Made by a program: the position numbers and the translations under genes. The notes under the pieces are model-generated. The model worked only from the letters and a program-made list of their open reading frames with translations. It searched no databases and was not told the origin of the DNA. This document shows positions 32,883 through 45,778 of a stretch of 64,000 nucleotides of DNA, piece after piece. Position 1 is the first letter of the stretch, and each line of letters starts with the position of its first letter. Source of the DNA: Agarophyton chilense (lineage: Eukaryota; Rhodophyta; Florideophyceae; Gracilariales; Gracilariaceae); contig JARGXX010000003.1 of the NCBI GenBank assembly GCA_030374765.1, forward strand, positions 496,001 through 560,000, written 5' to 3'.

Positions 32883-33259
32883 TGATCCTAGAAAAGACTC
32901 CTAGTGAACACCCTTGCGATGGTATCTTGATATCAATAAATTCCGGTGACTTCGTGTCTTCACGTTCCCTTCTTATCTTCTAGTCTTCATCTCTTCTCGC
33001 CTCTCGAGTTCTTAACTTCTTCTTCTCGCTTCTCGAGTTCTTCAATCCTTCTTCTCGCTTCTCGAGTTCTTCAATCCTTTGTAGCCCATACTTAGAAATG
33101 GGATGTGCCCATGAGCCCGACTATCGAGGAGTCGATCTCCCTGGGGAGTGGTAATCGCATGCGTTGATGATATCGCACGAGTTGCGAACGGGGGAGATGA
33201 GCTATAGGTTCCCACGTATCCGCTTCCGGAGGAAAACCGTACCAACGGACTCGATACAG

Positions 33260-36200
33260 TTATTCTCTAGTATCTTCATGCTCGCCATGTTCACATATGC
33301 GATCCATAACATATTCCTGGGCGTTTCCCAATGCTTTAACTGTTGGCGCGAGACTCCTGTTAACAGGTTTGAAATATCTTAGGGCTGACCCAAGCGTCTC
33401 TGTGTTAGCAGTCTCAGCGTCGCTAAGCGTTCGCTCGTCGACTAACTGTCGTTTTGCCCGCAGGGGCAGTGTACTCATTCCTTGAGAACCTTTCTCAGAT
33501 AAAGAGCTATCCTGTTTTCCAGGTTCCATAGAAGAGCACTTCTTGCTACTTCTCAATTCCATTCGTGGATGAACTTCCTTCGGTTTATCCGATTCTGACC
33601 GCTGTTCGGTGGACGATGGTGCTTGCACCACGACAGGAGGCGATACCTCTTCTTCTTCCTGGCCTCGAGGGATGGGAGCCAATATCGGCGAAACAGCGAG
33701 TGGCGCTTTACCTGACGGTTCAGCCTGAAGCAGCAAAGGCGAGTTTTGGCGTGCACTCGTTTCCAAGTCCTTGGGGCCAAATTCCAAAACATCTTTCCTG
33801 CTTTCAGGTTCCATTTCTGTACTTACGGGTGTGCGAGTGCCACGGGGCATATCCCGATATTTCGGAAGCTGTCCGTGATTGGCGTACGCAACCGCCGGCG
33901 GTGGGAGATCAGGAGCTTTCTCCTCCGCTCGAGCCATTGGTGGCGGTTCACTCTCCCCAGAGTCACTTGAGCTTTTGCGTTGACGTTCCGTCGCCCTTGC
34001 CTCCTTAGTTCTACTAGATACCTGGACTTCTACTTGCGGGTCAGGCGTGACTTCAACGCGATCGCGCGATACACGTTCAACGTCCTCACCTGTCTTGATG
34101 ACAACTGTGTCTTCATCAAGGTCCACCACTTTGAAGGGTACAGACGCTTTCGGCAACAACTTATGACGCGATTCTTCCTGTTTGTCCGGTCTTTCAATTC
34201 GCACGAAGACGTGACCTCCTACTCGGATTGCCGGCTTTCCTCTTCGCCTTCTGGCGTCATAGTTTCGCTTATAGCGAGCTTGCGTCTTTGATAACTACTT
34301 AGCGGCTTCTTCCGCTCTGGCCTTCAGGTCATTCCTCCATTTCAGATGGTACTTAGCCGGGGTCGGCGCCTCCAATTCTGTCTCGTCGTCGAGCGCAACT
34401 GGTAAAGCCGGAGGGTTACGTGAGAGCACGAGGTCGAACGGTGTCGTCTTTGTAGAGGTATGCACTTGCGTGTTGTACGCGTAGCACAGAGTATCTTTAA
34501 ACATGTCCCATTCTCTCGGGTGGTCCGCGATGTAGTGTCGTAGTGCTGCCATCAGCGTGCAGTTGAAATGCTCCATCTGACCGTTGCATTGCGGATGATG
34601 GGTCGTGGTAAACACGTTTCGAATGCTCATAATGTGGCCAACATTCTGAAAGAACTTCGCGACGAATTTCTTCCCGTTATCTGATAACAGAACTTCTGGT
34701 GGTCCGTATATAAATACCCAATGTTTGATAAGCGCCTGTGCGATTACGGTTGCGGTTATCCGCTTCAGCGGCACAGTCAGCACTAGCTTCGAGAAGCAGT
34801 CGGTGATTACCAATAGGTAGCGATAACCTCGCCTTGAGCGAATCAATTCCCCTAGGGGGTCGATACTGACGTATTGTAAAGGCGCTTTCGCCTGGAATAA
34901 CGTCATCGGTTTCCGCTTCCTGTAAAGCTTAAAGGGATTCTTCGCACATGTTGTACACAACCTCACTGTAGCATGGCAGTCCATTGCCAAAGTAGGCCAG
35001 TAAAATCTCTTCTTAGAGTCATGAACAACTTCGTTCCTCCTGGATGACCAGACAGCCTGCTCTAGTGTGCCAGATGGAGTACTTGACTCTTCAAGACGAG
35101 TGGAATCACGATTTGATCATGCTTTTCGACATGTCTTAACAGTATTCCTCGTGAATCGAGTGAAAAGGGGAGCTCCTGCCCCCCGTTAAGACGAGAGCGT
35201 ATCGACGCACAAAACGTATCGGCGTGTTGCTCATTGAGGAGCTCAGTGCACGAGATGCGCTCGAGTTGAACTGAAGGGTCATTGTCTGCTAATGCAAGGA
35301 ACGGGTCTGCATCCGAATAATCATCAAGGGTCTCTTGTTCCTCTTCTTCAAAAGATGGTGAATGGGTCTCCATGTAGAAGCAAGGTATCTCTTCATCGAT
35401 TTCGCCTTGGGTTTCGCCCAGTGTTTTGAGTCGCGATTGCGCGTCAGCTTGGACATTGGCCGATCCCTTCTTATACTTCACTTCGAAACCGAATTCAGAA
35501 AGGCGTAAGCTCCATCGTGTGAGACGACCAGACGGGTCTGTAATGGACAGTAACCATCGTAGAGACGAATGATCCGTGTTGACGGTAAAACGTTCTCCTT
35601 GGAGATACGGTCGCAATGTGGTTAGAGCCCAAACCACTGCAAGGCATTCCTTTTCTGAAACTAAATACTTCTTCTCAGCTGTGTTCAGCGATCTTGACCA
35701 GTAACCAATGGGTTTGCGTTCATCATCAGGGCGTGTTTGAAAAAGGGCACACCCTACTTGGTACTCGCTAGAGTCGGTATCCACTGAGTATGGCAGGTTT
35801 CGGATGGGCAGCGCCAAGACTGGGGCTGTAATAATCTTTGTCTTCAGCGTGTCGAACGCTTCCACTTCAGCTTGTCTGAATGGTTCCAGCTGTACTGGAT
35901 GTACTTTACGCAGCTTTGCGTTGAGCGGTGCCGCTATATGCGAGTATCACGGCACGAATCGTCGGTAGACGTTGCACAAGCCGAGGAAAGAACGCAATTG
36001 CTTCTGTGTCGACGGAGGTTGTACTTTGCGGAGAGCCGCTGTTTGTGCCTCTTGAATGGCAAGCTGTCCCAGATTGATCACATGTTCTAAGTATCGGACG
36101 GTGCCAGCGAACCATTCGCATTTCTTGAACTTCAAGGTGATACCTGCGATCTGTAGTGCTTTGAAGATCTCCTCGACATGCCGTAAATGGCTTTTCACAT

Positions 36201-37869
36201 CCTTGGAAAAGATGATCACATCGTCCAAATAGACTAAACAAGTCTTCCACTTGTATCTTGAGAGCAAGATGTCCAGAGTACGCTGAAAAGTAGCCGGTGC
36301 ATTCGTTAAGCCAAAAGGCATCCTTTTGAAACGGTAGAGACCGGCGTGACACGCAAATGCGGTTTTATCTTGGTCTTCTTCCGCTTCAGGCACCTGCAAA
36401 TAGTCAGAGTTGGCGTCCAACGTGGTGAACACGTTCGCTTCTCCTAAGCCGTCAATACATTCGTCCATTCGAGGCAACGGGTATGTATCCCGAACTGCAA
36501 CTGCGTTCAGTTTTCGATAATCGATACAGAATCGTAAAGAACCATCAGGTTTTGGAACCAACAACACAGGTGAGGGCCAAGCAGATTGAGCTGCTTCGAT
36601 TACTCCTTCTTCCAGCATTTTGCTGACATTCTCCTCCTAGATTTGGCGAGTTCGCGGTCCCGCTCTGTAGGGTGGTTGGGAGATGGGTCGTGACCCTGGG
36701 ACCAAATCAATGTAGTGTTCCGTAGCGGAGATCTCTCCTAGTTTTCCACTCCACATGGATGTATACTTCTTCACCATAGACCTGATCTTCGTTCTGTAGT
36801 GTTCCGACACATGTGCTAAGTCTAGCTCATCGACCAGGCTCTCTGGATCCTTTGCCGTTTGCAATTGATCTCCAGACGGAGTATGCAGTTTTTCGTTTGT
36901 ATCAACGACATGGGTTAATCCCAATGCTTCTGCAGTAGAAATATGAGTAGGGAACACCACTCTGAGATGAGGCAAAGCTGTTGCAACAACCTGATTCTTC
37001 GGTATCTGATAATCGTTATCGGTGAAGTTACTCACTAGTATCCAAAAGGGGCTACCAGGATCAACCTGAACAATGCCTTTAGCGACTAGCAATCCACGGG
37101 ATTCGTACATCCGAGTATTCGGATGAATTACCACGAGTCCGTGTCGTTCTGTTCTTACTTGAACCCAAGTTTGGGTTTGCGCCTTCAACATGACACTCTT
37201 CGCTACTCGAATCCTCGGCGAGACACGTCCTCGGGATTTCCCGTATTCCATAGATGGTGGAAGTGGAGGTGCTTCAGAGCAACGACGCTTTGGCTTGCGA
37301 ACAATTGGTACCATTGATCCATCATCTAGTTCCACTAGTTTTCTTCGCGGGCGAATGGCTTCGACAATCCTGTCGCAATAATAACACCCCAGTACCACTG
37401 GTGCAGCTAACGTCTTACAGACGATGAAGTCGACTAGGACTACAAAGCGTCCCAAACGCACCACGAGTCAAACTGTTCCAAGTGTCTTCACAGCATTTTT
37501 ATTGGCATCCCGGATGTCCGGTAAAAGACAGTATTGAATACGTTCTAAGTCAGCAGGAGCGAGCTCCGATTCCCGTATAAAGTTCGGACCAGCACCTGTG
37601 TCCAGGGTAGTCAATCGACGAGATAACGGATTTCTGTCAGAGCCGATGTCGGCATAGACCTTGTAGTTTCTTTTAGACACTACCATGAGGTAACTTTCCC
37701 GTTTTGACGGACAAGTATAACGTCTCCAAGGACGATGTAACTCACACTCAAACTGTACTCGCTTTCCGTCCGGCGGATTGATTCCGTACGGCGGAAATTT
37801 CTGAGGCCTCAAGAGAATCTTGGGCTTCCAAGCGCGGGAGCAGGGAGACGAGCTCTCCCTGGTCAGCAC
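33260..37869 (-). other. pol region of element C
   Basis: In coding order: aspartic protease with LDTGAGPNFI; a linker; reverse transcriptase (35947-36618) with FCIDYRKLNAV, MPFGLTNAPATFQ and YLDDVIIFS; RNase H (35062-35865) with the TDHSSLRWLL segment; integrase core (34295-34990) with SIDPLGELI, LLSDNGKKFVAKF and HHPQCNGQMEHFN; and a Glu/Pro-rich C-terminal tail with a possible chromodomain-like start (33260-34204). This order is Ty3/gypsy. The frame is interrupted in several places. Confidence 0.88.
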
Positions 37870-37910
37870 TACTGGATCGACTAGTGCCGACCCCCTAGGG
37901 GCTCCCTCAC

Positions 37911-40064
37911 TTAGTTTTCCGGTTGCAGCGGCTTATTCGCCTCAAAGGCGCCTCTTCCTACCGGGGTTCCGGGTTGTAACACTTCAGCATTCTGAGCAAC
38001 CGGCTTGTCCGTCCGGCGTATTGGTGTCTGAGAAAACCAACTTTTGGCTTTCCAACACACGCCCGCCGGTACGCGGCTCCTTTCCTCTTCTGAGAGTGCT
38101 TCATAATTAGTCATGATACGACTCAGATCCCTTGCAGGAAGCGTGCATTCTGCACTCAAATGGTGTTTCCCATAACATGAATAACAGATCAAACCGTCAC
38201 GACAGTTGGTAAACATAAGTTGTGAACGGTATGCCGTGCGAGTACCCACCCATCCGGGTTTCCCGTTCTTAAAACCTCCTTGTGGTGGCACCGTGTAGGG
38301 ACGGTACATAGGGCGACGGCCCTTTATAGCCATTAGGGCTTCCTCGTCCTGAGACTCCGAGTGTGGGAGATCCCCTGTAGGTACATAAGAGTCCGTATAT
38401 TCCATTAAATGGACCGCCTCCTCATGCGAGTCACTCCCTTTGGGTGCCAACGACGAATCTCGCGAGTCAACTGGAGATTCCAGATGTAGCAGTTTGCTGC
38501 GCTGATTAACTCTGGCGGAGACCTTCTCCTTACCCATTGAGGTTCCAAAAGCCACTGAACGACGGGGGCTACCACGCGCTGTAGCCGCGTCTCCTTCAGC
38601 TTTCGCAAATTGAACTAATTCCAAAAAGGAGACTCTTCCATGCTTCTCTCGATATCGAGCTACCAACGACTTGATGCTCGGGTCCAGCCCGTCGAAGTAC
38701 AAGGTAATCTTGTCCTCCGTCGAGTGGACGTTTCCACAGCGGACTGAAGCTTTGTTTAGCCTTGAGCTGTATTCAGCTCCGCCCTCCTCAGGCTTTTGGG
38801 TCACATCCCTTAGGTCCGGGATCGCCTGACGTATCGCGTTTGAAGTCGCGTAACTGCGCAGCAAATACTGCACCGCCTCTAGCCATGAGGTAACGCCGCC
38901 TTCATCGGCTGTCAATGATCCGCATACGGAACGATATTGCTCTAAAGCAAAACCCTTCAGGAAGTGTGGTAAAGACACAAATGCATGTGGTTCACTCATC
39001 TCTAGAGTGTCTGCTTCGGCAACGAATCGAGTGAGAAACTCGATAACGAGAATGGAAGTTTTCCCATCAAATGTTAAATCATTAAGGCCGATCTTCAATC
39101 GTTTGATGTGATCCTTCACCTTCGCGGTTTCGCGTCCTGAGCGCTTCTTGCTCTTCACCTTCAGATGGTAGTACCTGAAATTCAGGACCTTCCGATAAAG
39201 CGGATTCGTGCACGGGAGCACCTTCAATCCTCTGTAAGGTGAGCCTTTTTTTCTCATTAACCACGAAGACGTGTTCTTCTTCCGAGATCGGGACCTTCGA
39301 TGAGCATAATCACTGTCGTCGTCATCTGACGTATCTGAATCATCAGAATCATCAGTACTGGAACTGAAGCCCTCCGTACTTGACGATTCATCACTCGAAT
39401 CACGTGCAGACTTCCGCTTCTTACGTCGTGACTTCGACTTCTTCGAACGAGCTTCCTTCAAAGGAGCTCCTTCCTCTTCCAGAACGACTGGTTTAGCAGC
39501 AGTCTGCGCATGAACTGCCGCCTCCAGGCGTTCTGAACGAGGGTAAACTCGTGTGAAGACTTCCTCTACATCCATGGTTAAGCCAGGTAGCGCATCGGGC
39601 GTATTCCCGTACCTCTCCAGTAGATGGTTCAAATCCTTACGTTGTGTTTTCACTGATGCAGAGACCTGCTTCCCATCGTCTTGACGAACGAGTGCTTGAT
39701 GCGCACTGCGTAATTGTTAGACATGAGCGATAAGAGCAGCGATCTTCGATTGCAACGCAACCATGCGCACACGCGAAGCGCTTGACTCAGACTTGAGACG
39801 ACGCACTTCCCTGCGCAAATCATCCTCTTCTTGAGGTCCGACGACCTCAGGGTCAACTACGGCTTCTGTGGTGGGCGTGACTGCCGCTGCCACAGGGGCC
39901 GATACATTCGAGAGATCTCGTTCATCATTCACCGAGCGTGAGCGCGACATCGCTTGACGATACAGCCGCTCTCCGGTTTCAACAGATGAGGCGAGCCTCG
40001 GTTTCGCGGGTGGTTTCGCAGGACCGGGGCGACCAGTACTCCACTGGCATCGGGTCTTCGGCAT
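37911..40064 (-). other. gag region of element C
   Basis: An N-terminal charged, Ser/Lys-rich part with a heptad-like segment (39717-40064), a capsid-like middle and a CCHC zinc knuckle (CYSCYGKHHLSAEC, near 38140-38180). The longest open piece is 37911-39653. Confidence 0.8.
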
Positions 40065-40280
40065 CCTAGACCCAATCTAAGTCCAGGTGCGAACCAAATG
40101 GTGTCTTCGACTTCTCGACCACGTGTTCAACCACGATGAATTCCGCAATTGCCGGAGGTGGTTCGATAAACAATAACTGTAGTGATTCCACTTCTTCCAA
40201 GTATCAATACCGATTCTACGTTCCAGGAACGAATTGTTCAGTGCAGCTGACCACAGTGGTTCTAAGTCGGGATACCACTT

Positions 40281-40946
40281 GTAGTATCCGCTCTAACGGA
40301 GAGAGCAGACAGCTGCGACAGCGTTCGGACTGCCCATGGGTCGCTTGCGGCGAAGGAAAAGGGGTGGTAGAGCTACAACACCAGCGAGCTGGAAGTGGGG
40401 TGTAAGGCGACTACTCGCCAGCGAGGGTGAACAGTGCAAATGTAAAATGTTGATGGAACGTAGGTACGAGACGGCTCGTGAAGTGGTTGGGGGCTGACTA
40501 TCTATTATAGCTCGTCCGAATCTCCGGTTAAGGAATCCTAAGCGAGTAACAGAATAGTCATGATGCCCATGTTGTCTCCTTTACTTGGAGTGGGCGCTCA
40601 CCTCTGGTACACTATATACTGTGTGCCAGGGTGAGTGCCCAAATAAATATATAAATAATACCCAGTGGTCAGCCACTTAGCCAAACCACTGTATGGGTAC
40701 GGTCCCTAATGGACGTCTAGCTACAAAGGGTAGTAAAACCAGCCACGTGAATTGCCACTTCATGCGCCGTTAAAAGCCAATCCACTCGTGATACCACGTG
40801 TCCCACTAAGACATTCTGCCTCTAGGCATCCTACGCAGGGTGCCGTTTTATATCACAAGTTTGATGACATCACTCACTTATGAGTTCCAACCGCGACTTC
40901 GCGAAAAACCAACATATCGGATTCCCCGACATAGTAGAATACTACA
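40281..40946 (-). repeat. 5' LTR of element C
   Basis: 666 bases, TGTAGTATCC to TACTACA, followed by the GATCT duplication (40947-40951). It has several short hairpins near its left end. Confidence 0.9.
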
Positions 40947-40951
40947 GATCT

Positions 40952-41824
40952 CTTCCATAGAAGGAAGTCTCGAAACTATCACGTTCCCTAACCCTGTTGA
41001 GTTTCCGATAGAACACACAGAATCTGGGACCCCCGCCTTCCCCGGTTTCAATGACGACCGGTAAGTACCATGCCAAAGGAGAAGGTGTACTGATAGCAGT
41101 ATCAAGTAGTAAGTCGATCTCCTTACGTATGAACTCGTTAAGCTTCGGAGACATTCTTCAAGCGCTGGAATATATAGGATTGCTGGTCGTGAGCTAAAAA
41201 CAATGTGATACTGGAACTTCAGCAGAACGAAGATCAGTCAGTTTCCAAGCGATTACGTTAGCCTCCATATGATACGAAATAATTTCTTTCTTTTTCTATA
41301 AAGGTTAGTGATGCAGTTTGGAAAACAGAAGTTCCTCCTGAGAATTATATGCAGTGGCGTTCAGATCCGGTTTCATTCCGGCTCTTCCATTCTCTGTAGA
41401 GCTACAACTAGTTCTTCATCTTCAGCAGAATTTTCGACAGCAGAATCAGAATCTGATGTAAAGTCATCGCTGTTTGTTTTAAAGTCTTCTTCATATATGA
41501 CCTCAACACGGGCATAATCTTGACCACGTATAACTCTTTGTCCGTCGATTTTCATCTTCACTTGCTGGTTCCCGAGATAAAGGCAGGCCTGCAACATCTC
41601 CAAAGTTGCACACCCGATTTTTACATAGAAAAGTAATCTTTCAATGCCAGGGAAATCTAGTGGAACCGTCATAGCGCCAAATGAAACCAGCACTTGAGGG
41701 AAAGCTTCCTTGAAAATGGCGCTATCCTCGTTGGAAACGGTGATTCTTTTTGAGTTTTCGGTAGGATCCAAGGATATTTTGTCGCAAAAATTAGTTGATA
41801 TTAAATTCGAAACAGCGCCAGAAT
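40952..41824 (-). mobile_element. Old gypsy relic A, protease and RT start
   Basis: Continuation of relic A beyond the insertion of C. It has the start of the reverse transcriptase (40952-41160, PVVIETGEGG and FCVFYRKLN) and a retroviral-type protease region (41373-41824) that begins with SGAVSNLIS at the very edge of element B. Upstream gag of A is not found on the far side of B. Confidence 0.7.
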
Positions 41825-42269
41825 TTTAATGCAACGACTGGTAGGTCAGCGTACTGTTCTCAACCGGTGGCAGCGTGGTAGAGCGGGTTCTAAGGTTTGA
41901 ATCCTTGACGGCGGCATTCCCAGAGTTTTTGGTGCAATGGGCTGGCGTTTACTGCGTACTCCTACAGGTTGGAGCTACGGAAACGATCGCTTGAAGACCA
42001 ATTGGTGTAACTAATGTACCAAAGGGGTTAATTTAGTATCCTTACGGTGCCTACCCGATTCTAAGCGAGAAGCGTCACTCGAGCCAAGTAAATAGTACTG
42101 GCGAGGCGCTGGGATCCTTCTTGCACTGTAAGGCTATTCTATCACACGACATAAAAACAAATAAATATCTAAATATGTCCAGCTGAGGTAGGCCAGTAAA
42201 CGTGGCGCCTGTAGGATACCTCAGGCCCCGGCGGCTTACTGGACTCAACGATATCGTTACTCCTTGACA
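41825..42269 (-). repeat. 3' LTR of element B
   Basis: About 445 bases. It aligns along its length with 52445-52890, for example through the shared CAGGCCCCGGCGGCTTACTG segment. Confidence 0.8.
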
Positions 42270-42687
42270 TATCTCCCTCCTTAGGATTCGAACGTCACGG
42301 CGAAGTCCAAATTGTCTCACACCTTTCTGGGGGTCTGGCTCTAATTGGAACTATGGGTGAGCCTCCAATCTTTCCTTCGGGGTCGTAACGTCTTGATCCC
42401 CAGCGTTCTAATGGCCTGGACACGAGCGGTGCCATGGCCGACATGTCGGCGTCTTATGACCGATCCGGGGTTTAGTTGCTCTCGTTACCAGTGGGCGCGA
42501 CGGGGTGTTGCATTGCCACCATCCTCGGGGGTACCAGTGTGTAAGAGCTGACCCTTAGCGCCTGGTTGGCAACTGATTCACCTAAGGTACTGTATGCGCA
42601 CCGACGGAGAGGTTCCTTGCCGCTTTTCTTATCCTTCGCTATTCCTTTGGCGATCCTACGCGAGTCGTTCGCCGTGAACCACGGTGC

Positions 42688-44382
42688 GTGCTTTGTCCAT
42701 CCGGGATCCCGTCGTTCATCCTGCGTGATTCGGTTTCATCTTTCCTCCTTCCAGTGGTGGAATTCCTCTATTGGTCGCGCGCGATGCTGCACTCGCCTTA
42801 TAAGCCCGTCGGTTACGCCACTCTCCCTGCGGACTTTGTCGCTTCCGTCAGTTCTGCTATCTATTTCATGGCCGACCAGCCCGAGGGCAGCGGCGCCATG
42901 GCTTCGAGCGACCAAGCAGAGAGCTCTTCGGGATACGAAGTGGCTTATGAGCGTCCCGGGGATCGCTGTGACCATACCATCGGACGGAATCCGCGGGCCG
43001 TGCGTCATGCCATTCTTTCGTTCTGTGTGGAAGAATATCAAAGGTTCTGTCATATGTATCTCGACGCCCGGAGGTTCGCTAAGATACCTGATTTCTGGAC
43101 GGGCACTAAGAACGCGCGCAGCGTTTAGTGGTACAACCGATGGTTGCATTGTCCTGTGGATCAGCGTTCGTCGACGCGCTGTCGCACCATCATTCAATCG
43201 GACATGCCGTACGTTTGCCTTGAAGGGAAAGCCGAGTACCAGTTCAGGATGAACAAACTCCTTTTCGGACCTATATGCGGACTTCATCTGGCCTCATTTG
43301 AGAGTTCCTTCGGCGGATCACAACCTGTTGGCGCTCATGTGCTTCCCACCGGCGTATGACCGCCGGTTTTGTATAACCAATAGGATCTATTGGAATGAGA
43401 TGCATGAGTTCGATGGACGTTTGCGTCAACTCCTGGAGTATTTCTTCTGTTGGCGCCGCGTGGAGTTTCATGACATGAGCGCAGACGAACGTCCTCCGTC
43501 ATATCTCCCGCTTCCCCGCGTGGATGAGAACCAATGGGCCATGTACTGCCGTATCTCGCCGCTTCTTTTGGTTCTCCCGCTTCCCCGCGTGGATGAGATC
43601 CAATGGGCCATGTACTGGCGTATCTAGCCGCTCCTTTTGGTTCTTACGCCGTCCGTAGTGGCGTATCATTCGTCCCAACTCATGGACGATGACAATGAGC
43701 AAAGGTCTTGGTTGTCCTGGCAGCTACTTTTTGCTGAGTTCGGCGTATTGTCTTTTATGGCCTTCCTGGATACCGCGAAGTACGGAGTCCGTAGTAATGT
43801 CCGTTCGGATGATTGGAGGGTATGGTACGACGAAAAGATACCCGGTCCTTGAGGTCGTCTAATTCCGCTTTCGGACATCATGATCCGTTTCCTAAGGAAC
43901 CTGGGCATCCCAAATATCGTCCGTGGGACCCAGTTCGCCTTCGAAGAAACCGAGGACTTTCTGGATCATGTCCTAGAGATGTAGGGGAGCAGGACTCGCG
44001 GTTCCATTGGTATGACCAAGATACCGACTCGTTCACGCCGATTCCGCTACATCCACAGGGTCGGGATGACACTCTAGCCTATCCCTCCAAGCTCTTGAGG
44101 AATCAGAAATTGGACATTCCAAGGCGTCATGTGCCTGTCTATTATCCAAACAATATCGGTTTTGATTGCCTGTGCTTCGAGCCTGACTTGGGAGCCACGC
44201 CGCTGGTTCCTGTTGGTATGTCCAATGGAGAATCCTTCGGTGAAGATCCCTTCGTCCTACCCTTGGAGCACGTCAATCTTCCGGTCGAGTCTGCCGTTGT
44301 GTTGCCGACTGCTTCTCCTCCTTCAGCTGCTCGGGGCGCTGCTCCTAAGGATGAACTCTCATATGAGCCGCCCGTCGCTTAA
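42688..44382 (+). other. Antisense ORF block of element B
   Basis: Plus-strand coding-like stretches opposite to gag-pol, in the same place as the block in C. Parts are rich in Trp, Tyr, Phe and Arg (NRIYWNEMHEFDGRLRQLLEY; DDWRVWYDEK), and a short sequence unit is duplicated near 43500-43620. The [FW]RVWY motif is shared with the block of C (DTFRVWYMS), which may point to distant homology. It is broken, and no known family is recognised. Confidence 0.5.
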
Positions 44383-45778
44383 GTTGATATCCCTCCTTGG
44401 GAGATTACTGTCGAAGCCGAAAGTCCTGTAGGTGTAGCGATGGCTTAGAAATCCACTGTGGGCGTCGAAATCGCTCCGTCCTCTCCGTTGCCGCATTTTC
44501 CTGCTTCGGTCACGGCTGCAGCTGCGGATCTCCGTCATGTCTTCCGTGCCGTTGTTATAACTGCCTCGGTGGACATTGTGACAGTCTTGAAGGAAGCTTG
44601 CTCCTAGGCGGGTCGCTCGGCGCACTACGCCGCAGTTATCAAACAGGGTCAGGATCTGAAGACCGCTATGGTCAATCTCCTGCAGCGGAATGCCCAAATG
44701 ATGCCCCAGAGGGTTACTGCTGACTTGGATGCCCATTATGGTCTAAATTTGAGCGCCCGGGATGCTTCCGATAGTGAAAATAGTTCTTAAGGTGCATCTC
44801 CGCCGAAAAGCATGCCCGGCTCAATGGGGCCCGTTCTATTAATAGAGCAGGCTTCTTGGGTGACCCTAGTCCCAATTTTGCTCCTGCACGTTCCAATGAG
44901 GACGACGAAGCTACTCCTGCGCCGCTGCAGTGAGTCCTGCTGGTGTTCGAAGCGCTTTCGCGAACCTAGAGGTCATGGTGAGGGCTGTTAGGCATCTGCT
45001 AGTTATTCAAATAATGTTATGCTTGTGCTTTCCCAAAGTTGCCCCTGTATTCCTAACACGTCCATGCCCCGGGACGACTTCAGAGCCTTGAGAGCATCTC
45101 AGGTCTTCTTCAGGAGTCACCTGAGAACTGACTTTGTTCCCTGATACAGGAGCTACGGCAAACCGTCGTGCTATGGTGAACCGTCGTTTCAGGAGGCGTT
45201 TTGGGCGTATTCGGGCCAATGGTTGCCCCCTCCTGAAGGATGCGCTCCATGCTGCCCATTTCGCGCCAAGAGCGGGCGATAATACTAGCCGGAATGGTTT
45301 GAGGCTCTTGCCAAGTGTCTTCCTCAGGTGTGTAGCCGGACTAATGGACGCGATAGTGCATCGTTCCATCTTCTCCCCGACCGGCGGAGGTGAAGCGTTC
45401 AATCACTTATTCCGGTTGGTGTTCATTCTCCGGAAGGAGAGTGTGGTCCAGAGGGGCGAATCCATCGGAGTCGGTTGGAAGAGATGGGTCATCGTCAGTG
45501 GCATTGACAATCGGGTCCATGGGGCTAGTCGGCTCCGCGGGACCCGCCTTAGGGGGTGTGGGGACTTGAGCGTTTATCTGAGGCCGTACTGATTTTGTTG
45601 GACCAGGGGATTGGGGCTTTGGTGATTCAGGAGAGCTGGGGGCTCATGTCACCCGGTCAATAGATACGGTGTTTTATAGGCCGTCAATTAATAACGTTAT
45701 AGTATGTTGATTGGCCTTAAGGATATTGTATGGTCCCGTAGAGCGGGTAAAATCTTCCGCGTAGTGTCCTCGAGTTCA

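Larger units (their letters stand above)
30360..40946 (-). mobile_element. Ty3/gypsy LTR retrotransposon C, full length, broken
   Basis: A 10,587-base element with two LTRs (TGTAGTA...TACTACA) and a perfect GATCT target duplication, inserted in the reverse transcriptase of relic A. Gag-pol reads on the minus strand, so the 5' LTR is on the right. Just inside the 5' LTR is TGGTATCCCGAC (complement 40268-40279), a plausible tRNA primer site. Just before the 3' LTR is a purine tract with GGGGGG (complement of 31029-31034). Domain order is gag, protease, RT, RNase H, integrase. An extra 2-kb plus-strand ORF block lies between pol and the 3' LTR. The LTRs agree at roughly 97% by eye, so it is fairly young, but the coding region carries several breaks. 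Confidence 0.9.

Noticed and set aside
42736-43287. 183-residue minus-strand frame in element B
   Set aside because: The plus frame at the same place is more protein-like, and no gag-pol domain fits this position.
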